Both the position numbers and the translations under genes were made by a program. The notes beneath the pieces are model-generated. The model was not told the DNA's origin, made no database searches, and worked only from the letters and a program-made list of their open reading frames with translations. From Candidatus Schekmanbacteria bacterium (GTDB taxonomy: Bacteria > CSSED10-310 > JACPHN01), in the NCBI GenBank assembly GCA_016188575.1, contig JACPHN010000075.1:38841-102840 (forward strand): DNA of 64,000 nt. The letters run 5' to 3'. Positions 1 through 9,319 of the stretch are shown piece after piece (position 1 is the stretch's first letter; every line of letters begins with the position of its first letter).

Positions 1-829
1 CACACCTACGCGGGCAACACGGACGACGGAACCAGAGAACTGAAGGATCTCTTTGGTGAGAAGGTCTTCGACAATCCAAAACCCGTACAGCTCATTGGGC
101 GGGTGATCGAGCATGGAAGCGACTCGAACTCCATCATTCTCGACTTCTTCGCAGGCTCCGGCACCAGCGGTCACGCCGTCATGTGCCAGAACGCAGCCGA
201 CTGTGGCAACCGCCGCTACATCCTCGTCCAGCTTCCCGAGCCGCTCGATTCGGAGAACAAGGACCAGAAGGTCGCTGCGGACTTTTGCGACAAGCTCGGG
301 AAGCCACGCAACCTCGCAGAGCTCACGAAAGAACGGCTACGTCGTGCGGGAGAGAGAGAGAGAGAGCAAAGCCGAGAACCCCATGTCCGCCGGCGATCTC
401 GGTTTCCGCGTCTTCAAGCTCGACTCGAGCAACATCCGCGCATGGCAGCCCGACCGCGAAAACCTGGCGCGGAGTCTCTTCGATGCCGTCGAGCATCTCA
501 AGTCGGGCCGCACCGAAGCAGACGTGCTGTACGAGCTGCTCCTGAAGCTCGGCCTCGACCTGTGCGTGCCCATCGAGACGCGGACGATCGCCGGCAAGGA
601 GGTCCACGCCGTCGGCGGTGGCGTCCTGGTGGCATGTCTCGCCACGAAGATCGGCCGTGAGGATGTCGAGCCGCTCTCCCATGGCATCCTTGAATGGCAT
701 GGAGCGCTCGCCCCGGCGGGCGATCCGACCTGCGTCTTCCGCGACAGCGCCTTCGCCGACGACGTCGCCAAGACGAACATGGCCGCTATCCTCGAGCAGC
801 ACGGCATCCGGAACGTGAGGAGCGTGTAG
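1..829 (+). CDS. mod: Type III restriction-modification DNA methyltransferase (Mod), 3' part, frame currently off
   Basis: This is the C-terminal part of an N6-adenine DNA methyltransferase, the modification and recognition subunit of a type III system; the 5' end lies outside the window. The first frame carries the SAM-binding motif DFFAGSGTSGHAV (about nt 139-177), preceded by the family-typical ELKDLFGEKVFDNPKP. At an (AG)8 tract (351-366) that frame runs out of phase and would stop near 660. The natural C-terminus, with GFRVFKLDSSN and a long tail, continues one frame over to the stop at 829. Adding one AG unit, or removing two, joins the frames. The downstream RhuM-family and res genes follow within a few bases, so the three form one operon. 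Either the gene is phase variable and OFF here, or the tract carries a sequencing error. Confidence 0.88.
350..366 (+). repeat. (AG)8 dinucleotide tract inside mod
   Basis: Eight perfect AG units (351-366), preceded by another G, lie exactly where the reading frame of the methyltransferase breaks. Dinucleotide tracts inside mod genes are a classical substrate for slipped-strand mispairing. Confidence 0.9.
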
Positions 830-832
830 CGT

Positions 833-1906
833 ATGAGTATCCGCGAGGACGACCGTGAGACGGCGGGCGGCGAGCTCATCCTCTATCAGACCGAGGACGG
901 CCGTACGAGGGTCGAATGCCGATTCGACGCGGAGTCGGTCTGGATGACGCAGGCGCTGATGGCCGAGCTCTTCCAGACCACGAAGCAAAACATTGCCAAG
1001 CACCTCAAAGCCATCTTCTCGGAGGGGGAGCTCGGGCCGTCGGCAGTTGTCAACCAATGGTTGACGACTGCCGCCGATGGCAAACAGTATCGCGTCAACT
1101 ACTACAACCTCGACGCCATCCTCGCCGTGGGCTACCGGGTACGGTCGCCGCGCGGCACGCAGTTCCGGCGCTGGGCGACCGAGAGGCTCCGCGAGTACCT
1201 GCTCAAGGGGTTCGTGCTCGACGACGAGCGCCTGAAGCATCCACCGGTCCCGGGGCTCGGCGTCCCGGACTACTTCGACGAGCTGCTCGAGCGGATCCGC
1301 GACATCCGGGCCAGCGAGGCGCGAATGTACCTGCGGGTCCGCGAGATCTTCGCACTCGCGGCGGACTACCAGGCGAATACGACGGACACGCCAACGTTCT
1401 TCCAGACGATGCAGAACAAGCTCCACTTCGCGGCCAGCGGTCGGACGGCCGCCGAGCTGATTGTCGAGCGGGCGAACCACCTCCTTCCGAACATGGGGCT
1501 CACGACCTGGAAGGGTGGCGCCGTGCGGAAGGCCGATGTGACCGTCGCGAAGAACTACCTGAACGAGCAGGAGATCGCGGAGCTCAACCGCATCGTCGTG
1601 ATGTGGCTCGACTTCGCGGAGGATCAAGCTCGCAGGCGCAAGCAGGTGTTTCTGAGGGACTGGGAGCGGAAGCTCGACGAGTTCCTGGCCTTCAACGAAC
1701 GGCAGGTGCTCGCGGGCAAGGGCTCGGTGAGCAAGGCGGAGGCCGACGAGCGGGCCGAGAGGGAGTATGAAGCGTATGCGGCGCGACGCCGGGCGCTTCT
1801 CGAGGCGGAGGCCGAACGCCAGCAGCGACAGGCGCTCGAGGCCGCCGCCCGGGCGCTTCCGAAGGAGCGACCGGCGAATCCGCGAGGGGGCCGCAAGAAG
1901 CCATGA
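833..1906 (+). CDS. RhuM-family protein
   Basis: A 357-residue member of the RhuM family, named after a gene in a Salmonella pathogenicity island; its biochemical function is not established. The N-terminal half (about 20-130) has the conserved block SVWMTQALMAELFQTTKQNI and the YNLDAILAVGYRV segment, resembling an atypical winged-helix or KilA-N-like DNA-binding module. The C-terminal 100 residues are charged and probably helical or coiled-coil, ending in a Lys/Arg-rich tail. The ATG follows an AGGAG at about 817-821. It lies between mod and res and overlaps res by 4 nt (ATGA), so it is translated as part of the type III operon. Genes of this family are often seen inside restriction-modification loci; a role in controlling or assisting the system is inference. 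Confidence 0.85.
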   Translation: MSIREDDRETAGGELILYQTEDGRTRVECRFDAESVWMTQALMAELFQTTKQNIAKHLKAIFSEGELGPSAVVNQWLTTAADGKQYRVNYYNLDAILAVGYRVRSPRGTQFRRWATERLREYLLKGFVLDDERLKHPPVPGLGVPDYFDELLERIRDIRASEARMYLRVREIFALAADYQANTTDTPTFFQTMQNKLHFAASGRTAAELIVERANHLLPNMGLTTWKGGAVRKADVTVAKNYLNEQEIAELNRIVVMWLDFAEDQARRRKQVFLRDWERKLDEFLAFNERQVLAGKGSVSKAEADERAEREYEAYAARRRALLEAEAERQQRQALEAAARALPKERPANPRGGRKKP

Positions 1907-4879
1907 AACTCCATTTCGAGCCCGATCTCGACTACCAGCTCCAGGCCACCGAGGCGGTATGCGACCTCTTCCGCGGGCAGGAGCTCTGCCGCACCGAGTT
2001 CACGGTCACGAAGGGCGCCGTCGGAGGCGCGTTCCTGCCCGGGATGGAGAGCGACCTCGGGATCGGCAACCGGCTGACGCTGCTCGACGAGGAGCTCCTG
2101 AAGAACCTGAACGAGATCCAGCTCCGGAACGGTCTGTCGCCGTCCGCGACGCTCGCCTCGGGCGATTTCACGGTCGAGATGGAGACGGGCACCGGCAAGA
2201 CGTACGTCTATCTCCGAACGATCTTCGAGCTGAACAAGCGCTTCGGCTTCACGAAGTTCGTGGTCGTCGTTCCGTCCGTCGCCATCAAGGAGGGAGTCTA
2301 CAAGACGCTCCAGATCACCGAGGACCACTTCAAGGGACTCTACGCCGGCGTTCCCTTCGATTACTTCCTCTACGACTCGACCAAGCTCGGCCAGGTGCGA
2401 AACTTCGCGACCAGCGCGCAGATCCAGATCATGGTGGTGACCGTCGGCGCCATCAACAAGAGGGACGTGAACAACCTCTACAAGGACAGCGAGAAGACCG
2501 GCGGCGAGAAGCCGATCGACCTGATCAAGGCCACGCGGCCGATCGTCATCGTGGACGAGCCGCAGAGCGTGGACGGTGGCCTCGAGGCAAGAGGCAAGGA
2601 GGCCCTCGGGGCCATGAATCCTTTGTGCACGCTCCGCTACTCCGCCACGCACGTGGACAAGCACCACATGCTCTATCGGCTCGACGCGATAGATGCCTAC
2701 GAGCGGCGACTGGTGAAACAGATCGAGGTGGCCTCCGCCACGGTGGAGGACGCGCACAACAGGCCCTACGTGCGCCTGGTCTCGGTCGCCAACCGGCGAG
2801 GCGTCATCGAGGCGCGCGTCGAACTGGACGTGGCGACCGCCGGCGGCAGCGTGCGGCGCCAGGAGCAGACCGTACAGGACGGCGACAACCTGGAGCAGAC
2901 CACGGGCCGGGCCATCAATGCCGGATGCCGGATCGGGGAGATCCGCGTCGAGAACGCCAACAAGTTCATGGAGCTGCGCGTGCCAGGCGGCGAGGAGTAT
3001 CTGCGCCCCGGGCAGGCGCGGGGCGACGTGGACGCGCTCGCGGTTCAACGCGAGATGGTCCGCCGCACGATCAGGGAGCATTTCGACAAGGAAAAGCGCC
3101 TGCGGTCGCAGGGGATCAAGGTCCTTTCGCTCTTCTTCGTCGACGAGGTGGCGCGCTACCGGAAGCACGACGCCGACGGCAATGCCGCGAAGGGAGACTA
3201 CGCGCTCATGTTCGAGGAGGAGTTCCGGCGGCTCGCCAGCCATCCGGACTACCGGTCGCTGTTCGCGGACATGGACCTCGGCCGGGCCGCAGAGGACGTG
3301 CACAACGGTTACTTCTCCGTCGACCGGAAGGGAGGCTGGAACCGATACCGCGGAGAACAACCAGGCCAACCGCGAGGCCGCCGAGCGCGCCTACAACCTG
3401 ATCATGAAAGAGAAGGAGAAGCTGCTGAGCTTCGACACGCGGCTCTCGTTCATCTTCTCCCACTCGGCGCTCCGGGAAGGCTGGGACAATCCGAACGTCT
3501 TTCAGATCTGCACGCTCCGGAACATCCGCACCGAGCGCGAGCGGCGCCAGACGATCGGGCGCGGACTGCGCCTCTGCGTCGACCAGGCGGGCCAGCGCGT
3601 GCGCGGATTCGAGGTGAACACGCTGACCGTGGTAGCCAACGAGAGCTACGAGGAGTTCGCGGCGAGCCTCCAGAAGGAGATCGAAACCGAGACCGGCATC
3701 CGTTTCGGTATCGTGGAGCGGCACCAGTTCGCCGCCGTGAGCGTAACGGCCCCGGACGGGAGCGTATCGCCGCTCGGACTGGAGCAGTCGGAGGCACTCT
3801 GGAAGCACCTCGAGGCGAAGGCCTACATCGATCCAAAGGGGAGGGTACTGGACACCCTGCGCGCGGCCCTGAAGGACGGTACGCTCGAGATTCCGGAGCC
3901 CTTGGCGCCGCACGCCGGACAGATCGCCGAGATCCTGCGGAAGCTCGCCGGCCGGCTGGAGATCAAGAACGCCGATGAACGCCGCCAGGTGCGGCCGCGC
4001 CAGGCGGTGCTTCACAGCCCGGAGTTCAAGGCTCTCTGGGACCGCATCAAGCACAAGACCACCTACCGCGTGTGCTTCGACAACGAGAAGCTCGTCGAGA
4101 ACTGCGTGCGAGCGCTCCGTGATGCCCCGCCGGTGCCGAGGACGCGGTTACAGTGGCGCAAGGCCGATCTCACGATCGGCAAGGCCGGCGTCGAGGCAAC
4201 CGAGCGCGAAGGAGCGCAGACGGTCGTTTTGAACGAGTCCGACATCGAGCTGCCGGATTTGCTCACCGATCTCGTCGATCGCACCCAGCTCACGCGGCGG
4301 ACGATCTACCGCGTGCTCGACGAGAGCGGCCGCCTGGACGACTTCAAGCGGAACCCGCAGGCGTTCATCGAGCTCGCGGCGGAGGCCATCAACCGTTCGA
4401 AGCGCCTGGCCGTGGTGGACGGCATCAAGTACCAGCGACTCGGCGACGAGCACTACTTCGCGCAGGAGCTCTTCGAGCAGAAGGAATTGACCGGCTACCT
4501 GAAGAAGATGGTCTCGGACACGAAGAAGTCGCTGTACGAGCATGTCGTCTACGACTCGGATACCGAAGCTGCCTTCGCCGACGCGCTCGAGAAGAACGAC
4601 GCGATCAGGATCTACGCCAAGCTGCCGGGGTGGTTTGAGGTCCCGACGCCGCTTGGAGCTTACAACCCCGACTGGGCGGTACTGGTCGAGAAGGAGGGGG
4701 CGGAAAGGCTGTATCTCGTGGTGGAGACCAAGGCGAGTCGCTTCGCCGATGATCTGCGTGTCAAGGAGGGCGCGAAGATCGCCTGTGGCAAGGCTCACTT
4801 CACGGCGCTCGAGATGGTGGAGACGCCGGCGAAGTACGTGGTTGCTCGCTCACTGGATGACGTGCTGCCGTCATCATGA
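1903..4879 (+). pseudogene. res: Type III restriction endonuclease subunit (Res), frameshifted
   Basis: ATP-dependent restriction subunit that translocates DNA and cleaves when complexed with Mod. Frame one (1903 to about 3340) has the Walker A block METGTGKT (GTGKT at residues 96-100) and the DEPQ helicase motif (218-221). Frame two (about 3340-4879) has the motif V-like region SALREGWDNPNVFQ, motif VI RRQTIGRGLRLCV, and a C-terminal PD-(D/E)xK nuclease with NPDWAVL and VVETKAS. The frames are out of register by one base near 3337-3350, where GGW should run straight into DTAENNQ; one extra base explains it. Joined, the protein is about 990 residues, normal for the family. The ATG overlaps the preceding stop by 4 nt. 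Mutation and assembly error are both possible. If real, the restriction activity is lost. Confidence 0.85.
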
Positions 4880-5015
4880 AGTGGCAGGCGTCCTCAAAGC
4901 GTCGTTAGCGCCGACGACCCCTGCAGGCGAGGAGCTCGAGAAACGAGATGGTTGAGACCACCACGCGGTCGAAGAAGGCGGGAGCAGGAGTGGAGGCGGG
5001 TCGAAGGGATCGCTC

Positions 5016-6260
5016 TCATCCTGCGCCGAGCGCGGAGCGCGCCAGCAACAAGCCGCCATAGGCAGCGCCCGCGGTAGCCAGTGCCCGGCGACACGCGTGA
5101 CGCTGTCGCTCGGTCCGCCGCTCCACATTCGCCGCGGCCAGGCCCGCCAGGGCGGCAAGCGCCAGGATGCCGAGGCTGCCGCCACACGCCGCCGCCCATG
5201 CGGCGCCGCCTTCGGTGCCGGCCGCGGTCGCGGTGCTGCCGGCAGCAAGTCCGAACACCCACAACGCGGGGAGCTCGACACCGGCCAAAATCCATCCCGC
5301 GCCCGCCAGCGCAGCGCCGAGCAGCGCCACCACAACGCCCGCGTCACCCCTCGCCAGCGCCCCCGCCGCGGCGACCGCACCAAGCGCCGCACAGGCGATC
5401 GCGTACCCACCGCGCGACCCCGCATCCCGCGCGGCACCGGTGGCTGCGGTGGCGCACAACAGCGCGACCGATCCCAACGCCGGCCCCGCGCCGGGCCGCG
5501 CCGCCAGGCCCAATACCAACCCGCTCTTCAGCATTCCCCCCATCGCAAACGCCGCTGCTAACCAGAGCGCGCGCCCGCGGCTGCCGGCCTCGTCAGCGCG
5601 GCCCGACGGCGAAGACACGATCAGCGCGACAAACAGGATCAGGGACGGCGCTGCCAGGGTTTCCAGCAGCGCCCGGCGCACTGATTCGCGGACCGCCGGT
5701 CTTTCGTCTTCGCCAGCGATCGGCCAGCGCCAGGTCCGATCTCCGTCCGTCAGGACTTTCTCTACCGCTCGACCTCCGTCTGCCGCGCGGAACGTGGCGA
5801 AATGGACGTGCGACGGCATGACGTCCAGGAGCAGGTCGCTGCGGAGCACGAGCGGCACCCGGGAGTGCGAGCAGTCGAAGCTCAGACGATAGCCGGCCCA
5901 CCCGTCGCGGCCATCCGCCAGTTGTTCCACCGGCCTGGCGATTGGGCATGGCGTCGCCGCGGAGCCGATCGCGAAAGCCGCGGTCAGGTAAGCCGCAACC
6001 GGCGCGGCTTCGTGTGCCGGCCACCCCTTTTCCTCACCCAGGCGCGCCAGGTCGCGCAGCGCCAGGCGAACGGTGGCGTCTATCATGCCGTTGTTGTCGA
6101 TTGTCCATGACGACGATGATGCCGACCGGACGTGCGCCCCGCCGGGCGTGGCCACGAGCGCCAGCGCCACCGCCACCGCCACCGCCGCCAGGGCGAGTCC
6201 CGCGCCGGCGGCCGCAGGATCGACGCGGCGCCGGTTGTCAGCTCGCAGCGACACCATCAC
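5016..6260 (-). CDS. Multi-pass membrane protein, HupE/UreJ-like
   Basis: A 414-residue protein with an N-terminal signal or anchor segment (about 17-40), an extracytoplasmic domain of some 160 residues (AHVRSASSSSWTID onward), and then about seven hydrophobic Ala/Gly/Leu-rich segments from residue 200 to the end. An exported head starting with a His after signal cleavage, followed by a six-to-seven-helix bundle, resembles HupE/UreJ_2 proteins, which are proposed metal permeases; no metal-binding motif could be confirmed. It is the last gene of a reverse-strand operon and overlaps the upstream foldase gene by 4 nt. HupE/UreJ-type proteins commonly sit next to PpiC-type isomerases, which supports the call, but function remains open. 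Confidence 0.55.
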   Translation of the reverse strand: MMVSLRADNRRRVDPAAAGAGLALAAVAVAVALALVATPGGAHVRSASSSSWTIDNNGMIDATVRLALRDLARLGEEKGWPAHEAAPVAAYLTAAFAIGSAATPCPIARPVEQLADGRDGWAGYRLSFDCSHSRVPLVLRSDLLLDVMPSHVHFATFRAADGGRAVEKVLTDGDRTWRWPIAGEDERPAVRESVRRALLETLAAPSLILFVALIVSSPSGRADEAGSRGRALWLAAAFAMGGMLKSGLVLGLAARPGAGPALGSVALLCATAATGAARDAGSRGGYAIACAALGAVAAAGALARGDAGVVVALLGAALAGAGWILAGVELPALWVFGLAAGSTATAAGTEGGAAWAAACGGSLGILALAALAGLAAANVERRTERQRHACRRALATAGAAYGGLLLARSALGAG

Positions 6261-7120
6261 GGTTCATCCACAAGCTCGACACGAGCCTCTGCGCGCAGGT
6301 CGTCCAGGTACGCGCGCAACGCGTCGTCGGCGTGGCGCTTGCGCGCCTCGGCGCTGACTACCGCGACCATCTCGGAAAACGCCGGCGGCGAGTCAGTCTC
6401 GCGCGACACCACGCGCACGACCTCCAGACCTCCAGCGACGAGCAGCGGCGGCGAAACTTCTCCCGCCGCCAGCCGCAGGATCTCGGCAGTGGCCGGTGCG
6501 CCGAGATAGGCGGCGAGCTGCGCGGGGGAGAGCGAGGTTGCCGGCGGCGGAGCCGGGCTCGCATCCGCCAACGCCGCAACCTCGGCGGCGGCGGCGCCGT
6601 CCGCGAGCAGTGACCGCGCCTCCTCGGCACGCGTTAGCGCCGCGCTGCCTCCCGGAACGGCGCGAAAGAAAAAGGCCTCGACCTGGATTCGGCGCGGCGG
6701 GGCGAAGTAGGCGCTGTGCGTCTCGTAGAAGGAGCGCAGCGCGTCCTCGGAGGAATTGAACGTGGTTTTTGCGCTGTCGATGATCGTCTGGATCATCGCC
6801 CCGCTCAGCGCGCTCCGCACTCTGCGGTCCTTTACCGGCAACCCGAGGTCCAGCGCCCGCTGGATGAGAAGCTGCTCCTCGATCAGGCGACCGAGGACGC
6901 GGCGCCGCGAGGCTTCGGGCAGGGGGTGTCCGACATCCTCGGCAACGGCCGCGACGGCGCGGTCGTACTCCCCGCGGAGAATGGGTGCGCCATTGACGAA
7001 GGCGACAGCGCCCGCAGGGCGCGCGGGTGGCGCCGCCGGCGCGACATACAACCCGACGGCGGCGATGATTGCGCCCGCGGTTGACAGAACCGCGTATCCT
7101 CGCGGGCTGTTGTGCTCCAC
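6257..7120 (-). CDS. Parvulin/SurA-type peptidyl-prolyl isomerase, envelope-anchored
   Basis: A 287-residue periplasmic foldase candidate. Residues 8-28 form an N-terminal membrane anchor or uncleaved signal. Residues about 38-120 resemble the SurA_N/trigger-factor-like chaperone region (VNGAPILRGEYDRAV, then RRRVLGRLIEEQLLIQRA). Residues about 130-240 have the layout of a divergent PpiC domain (FAPPRRIQVEAFFFRAV, then LAAGEVSPPLLVAGGLEVVRV). Such proteins assist folding or insertion of exported proteins. The gene lies 9 nt downstream of the thioredoxin-like gene and overlaps the HupE-like gene, so the three are one operon concerned with the envelope. Whether the isomerase active site is intact cannot be judged by eye. 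Confidence 0.75.
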   Translation of the reverse strand: MEHNSPRGYAVLSTAGAIIAAVGLYVAPAAPPARPAGAVAFVNGAPILRGEYDRAVAAVAEDVGHPLPEASRRRVLGRLIEEQLLIQRALDLGLPVKDRRVRSALSGAMIQTIIDSAKTTFNSSEDALRSFYETHSAYFAPPRRIQVEAFFFRAVPGGSAALTRAEEARSLLADGAAAAEVAALADASPAPPPATSLSPAQLAAYLGAPATAEILRLAAGEVSPPLLVAGGLEVVRVVSRETDSPPAFSEMVAVVSAEARKRHADDALRAYLDDLRAEARVELVDEP

Positions 7121-7129
7121 CGCAGTATC

Positions 7130-7723
7130 CTACGGCTCGGCCGGCGCCATGAGCGGCTCGACGGCGGCGACGAACGAGGCGAGCTCCTGCTTGTTGAGGA
7201 GTGTCAGGACCCGCTTCCCGGCGGCGTTGAAGACGAACGTGGCCGGCAGCTCACCGCCCCACTCGCTGTCGAAAAACTCCATGAACGCTTCGGGATTCTC
7301 GGTCCAGTCGACGAGCACGTTGCGAAACGCCGGTCGAAGCTCCACCAAGAACTTCTTGACCTCCCTGTCCTTTTCCCCGGGGTTATCGACCGAGATGCCG
7401 AGTACGTGGAGACCGCGCGCCGCGTAGTCGCGATGTAGGCGCACCAGCTCTGGATACTCGCTGCGGCAGGGCACACACCACGTTGCCCAGACATTCACGA
7501 CGAGCACGTGGCCGCGTGCAGATGCGAGCAACTCGCGCAGCGCGCCGACGGCGATCTGGTCGATCTCGGCAGCGACACCCGGGCTGCCGGAATCTCCTTT
7601 TGGAGTGTCCTGGGTGGCGCTGTCGGCGCACCCGAAGGCTTCCACTCCCAGCAGGACAGCCACGACCACCGCCGCGAGTCGTGCGGGGTGGGTGGCGCTC
7701 AGCTCACGTATTCGGCGGTTCAT
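7130..7723 (-). CDS. TlpA/ResA-like thiol-disulfide oxidoreductase, membrane-anchored
   Basis: A thioredoxin-fold protein of about 197 residues facing the periplasm. The start at 7723 gives a good signal sequence (MNRRIRELS, then a hydrophobic stretch to AFGC, a possible but non-ideal lipobox); an in-frame start 36 nt further upstream is less convincing. The catalytic motif is WATWCVPCR with a CxxC pair, followed by YPELVRLHRDYAARGLHVLGISVDN and the cis-Pro region GELPATFVF. These are hallmarks of TlpA/ResA-type reductases, which serve cytochrome maturation or reduction of envelope disulfides. It is the first gene of a three-gene reverse operon with a foldase and a HupE-like membrane protein. 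Confidence 0.85.
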   Translation of the reverse strand: MNRRIRELSATHPARLAAVVVAVLLGVEAFGCADSATQDTPKGDSGSPGVAAEIDQIAVGALRELLASARGHVLVVNVWATWCVPCRSEYPELVRLHRDYAARGLHVLGISVDNPGEKDREVKKFLVELRPAFRNVLVDWTENPEAFMEFFDSEWGGELPATFVFNAAGKRVLTLLNKQELASFVAAVEPLMAPAEP

Positions 7724-7779
7724 GATGGCCACTTTAGGATAACCGCGCCCGCCGGTCAAGTACGGGCGCTCCCCAAAAC

Positions 7780-7912
7780 CCCCGCCTGTTCGCGTGCAAG
7801 CTGAGCGGAAAGCGCATCGCGAAGAGCCCCCATCTCGCCTCCCCTCGCCCGCGGGGAGCGACGGAGGGGGGTATTATTGCGCCGACGGCACATGGGCGGT
7901 GGCTTCAGGCTA
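7780..7912. repeat. MITE-like intergenic repeat, copy 1
   Basis: About 130 bp. It starts with CCCCCGCCTGTTCG and ends with GGGCGGTGGCTTCAGG, with a GC-rich inverted core around 7845-7870. It matches the element at 23725-23872 over most of its length (shared TGCAAGCT, AAGCGCAT, GCGAAGA). The ends are imperfect inverted repeats. Confidence 0.6.
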
Positions 7913-9319
7913 CAGCAGGCCGAGCTTCTGCGCCTTCTCGCGCAGCGTCGTACGCCCGAGCTCGGCGATGCGCGAGGCCTCGGAGAGGTTTCCTTTGGTT
8001 CGCTGCAGGAGGCGGCTGATGTAGTCCCGTTCGAACTCCTCGCGCGCTTCAAAGAAAGGCTTGTCGGTGAGGCGGGTGCGGATGGGGGCGGAACGGAGCC
8101 GCTCGTCGAGGAACCCGATGTCGTCGAGGCGCAGGGCCGGCGGCTTGGCGAAGATGACCGCTTTCTCGATGGCGTGCTCGAGCTCCCGGATATTGCCGGG
8201 CCAGGAATAGCGCGTGAGTCGGCCAAAGACGTCGGGTTCGATCTCGCGGATCTCCTTGCTGAACTTGACCGCGAACTTGCGCACGAAGTAGTCGGCGAGG
8301 TGGGGCAAGTCATCGAGGCGGTCGCGCAGGGGAGGCAAGTGGATGGTGACGACGTTGAGCCTGAAGTAGAGATCGCGGCGGAATTCGCCTTTGTCGACGC
8401 ATTCCTTGAGGTTTCGGTTGCTGGCGGCGACGACGCGCACGTCAACGCGCGTGGTGAGTCGCCCGCCGACGCGGCGGATTTCCCCTTCCTGTAGGACGCG
8501 GAGCAGCTTGGCCTGCATGAGCATGGGCATTTCGCTGACTTCGTCAAGCAGGACGGTGCCACCGTCGGCGGCCTTGAACAGGCCGTCGTGAGGTTCGACG
8601 GCGCCGGTGAACGCGCCGCGCTCGTAGCCGAAGAGCTCGCTTTCGAGCAGTGCCTCGGGAATCGCGGCGCAGTTGACCGGGATGAAGTTCTGGTCGAAGC
8701 GCTCGGAGCGATAGTGGAGGACCTTCGCGAGGAGCTCCTTGCCGGTGCCGGTTTCGCCGAGGATGAGTACCCGCGTGGGAAGCTCGGCGACCGCCTCGAT
8801 TTGCCCGATGATCTGGTGCATGGCCTCGCTCGAGCCGAACAGCCACGAGAGCGGCAGGGTGCGCAGCGCCGTGACGGGCTGGTTGTCCATGCGGACCATG
8901 AGATCGAAGAGCTCGTCGCGGCGGGCGCGGCGCGAGGCTTTCAAGACGTTTTCGACAGTGCCGACGAGGTCCTGCATCACGGCGTGTTTGAGCAGGTAGT
9001 CGTCGGCGCCGTGCTTCATCAGCTCGACCGAAATGCGTTCGCTGGTGCCGGCGGTGAGGATGATGACGGGAAGGTCCGGATAGCTGCGGCGGACCTCGCG
9101 CAGCAGCTCGAGGCCGTTTGAGGGCGGGAAGTAGTAATCGAGCAGCAGGACGTCGGGAGCGTTTTTTCTCAGCGCGTGCTCGAGCAGTGCGCCACTGCCG
9201 ACGGTGGCAGTGCGGAAGTGAGCTTCGTGGAGGATTTCCTGAATGAGCTCGGTGAGGACATCATCGTCGTCGGCGATGAGCACGAGACGAGGTGGCGTGG
9301 CGGTGGCTGAAGAAGTCAT
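7910..9319 (-). CDS. Sigma-54-dependent response regulator (NtrC family)
   Basis: A complete 469-residue regulator. The receiver domain (about 12-125) has acidic residues DDDD at 17-20, the phospho-acceptor Asp61 in LLLDYYFPP, Thr89 and Lys111. The AAA+ domain (about 158-395) has Walker A GETGTGKE (188-195), the sigma-54 contact loop GAFTGA (235-240), Walker B VLLDE (256-260) and an arginine-finger region. A Fis-type helix-turn-helix ends the protein (NLSEASRIAELGRTTLREKA). It should activate sigma-54 promoters after phosphorylation. No histidine kinase lies next to it. It is transcribed divergently from a Ser/Thr kinase gene across a 750-bp region containing three GGCGG hairpins, so co-regulation or kinase cross-talk is conceivable. 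The closing residues overlap the repeat at 7780-7912 slightly. Confidence 0.95.
   Translation of the reverse strand: MTSSATATPPRLVLIADDDDVLTELIQEILHEAHFRTATVGSGALLEHALRKNAPDVLLLDYYFPPSNGLELLREVRRSYPDLPVIILTAGTSERISVELMKHGADDYLLKHAVMQDLVGTVENVLKASRRARRDELFDLMVRMDNQPVTALRTLPLSWLFGSSEAMHQIIGQIEAVAELPTRVLILGETGTGKELLAKVLHYRSERFDQNFIPVNCAAIPEALLESELFGYERGAFTGAVEPHDGLFKAADGGTVLLDEVSEMPMLMQAKLLRVLQEGEIRRVGGRLTTRVDVRVVAASNRNLKECVDKGEFRRDLYFRLNVVTIHLPPLRDRLDDLPHLADYFVRKFAVKFSKEIREIEPDVFGRLTRYSWPGNIRELEHAIEKAVIFAKPPALRLDDIGFLDERLRSAPIRTRLTDKPFFEAREEFERDYISRLLQRTKGNLSEASRIAELGRTTLREKAQKLGLL

Noticed and set aside
323..1627. Long reverse-strand open frames opposite mod and the RhuM gene
   Set aside because: Shadow frames of GC-rich coding sequence; composition is His/Leu/Arg-biased and no family is recognisable.
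5081..5892. Forward Pro/Arg-rich frames opposite the HupE-like gene
   Set aside because: Third-position GC artefact; the reverse strand has a coherent membrane protein.
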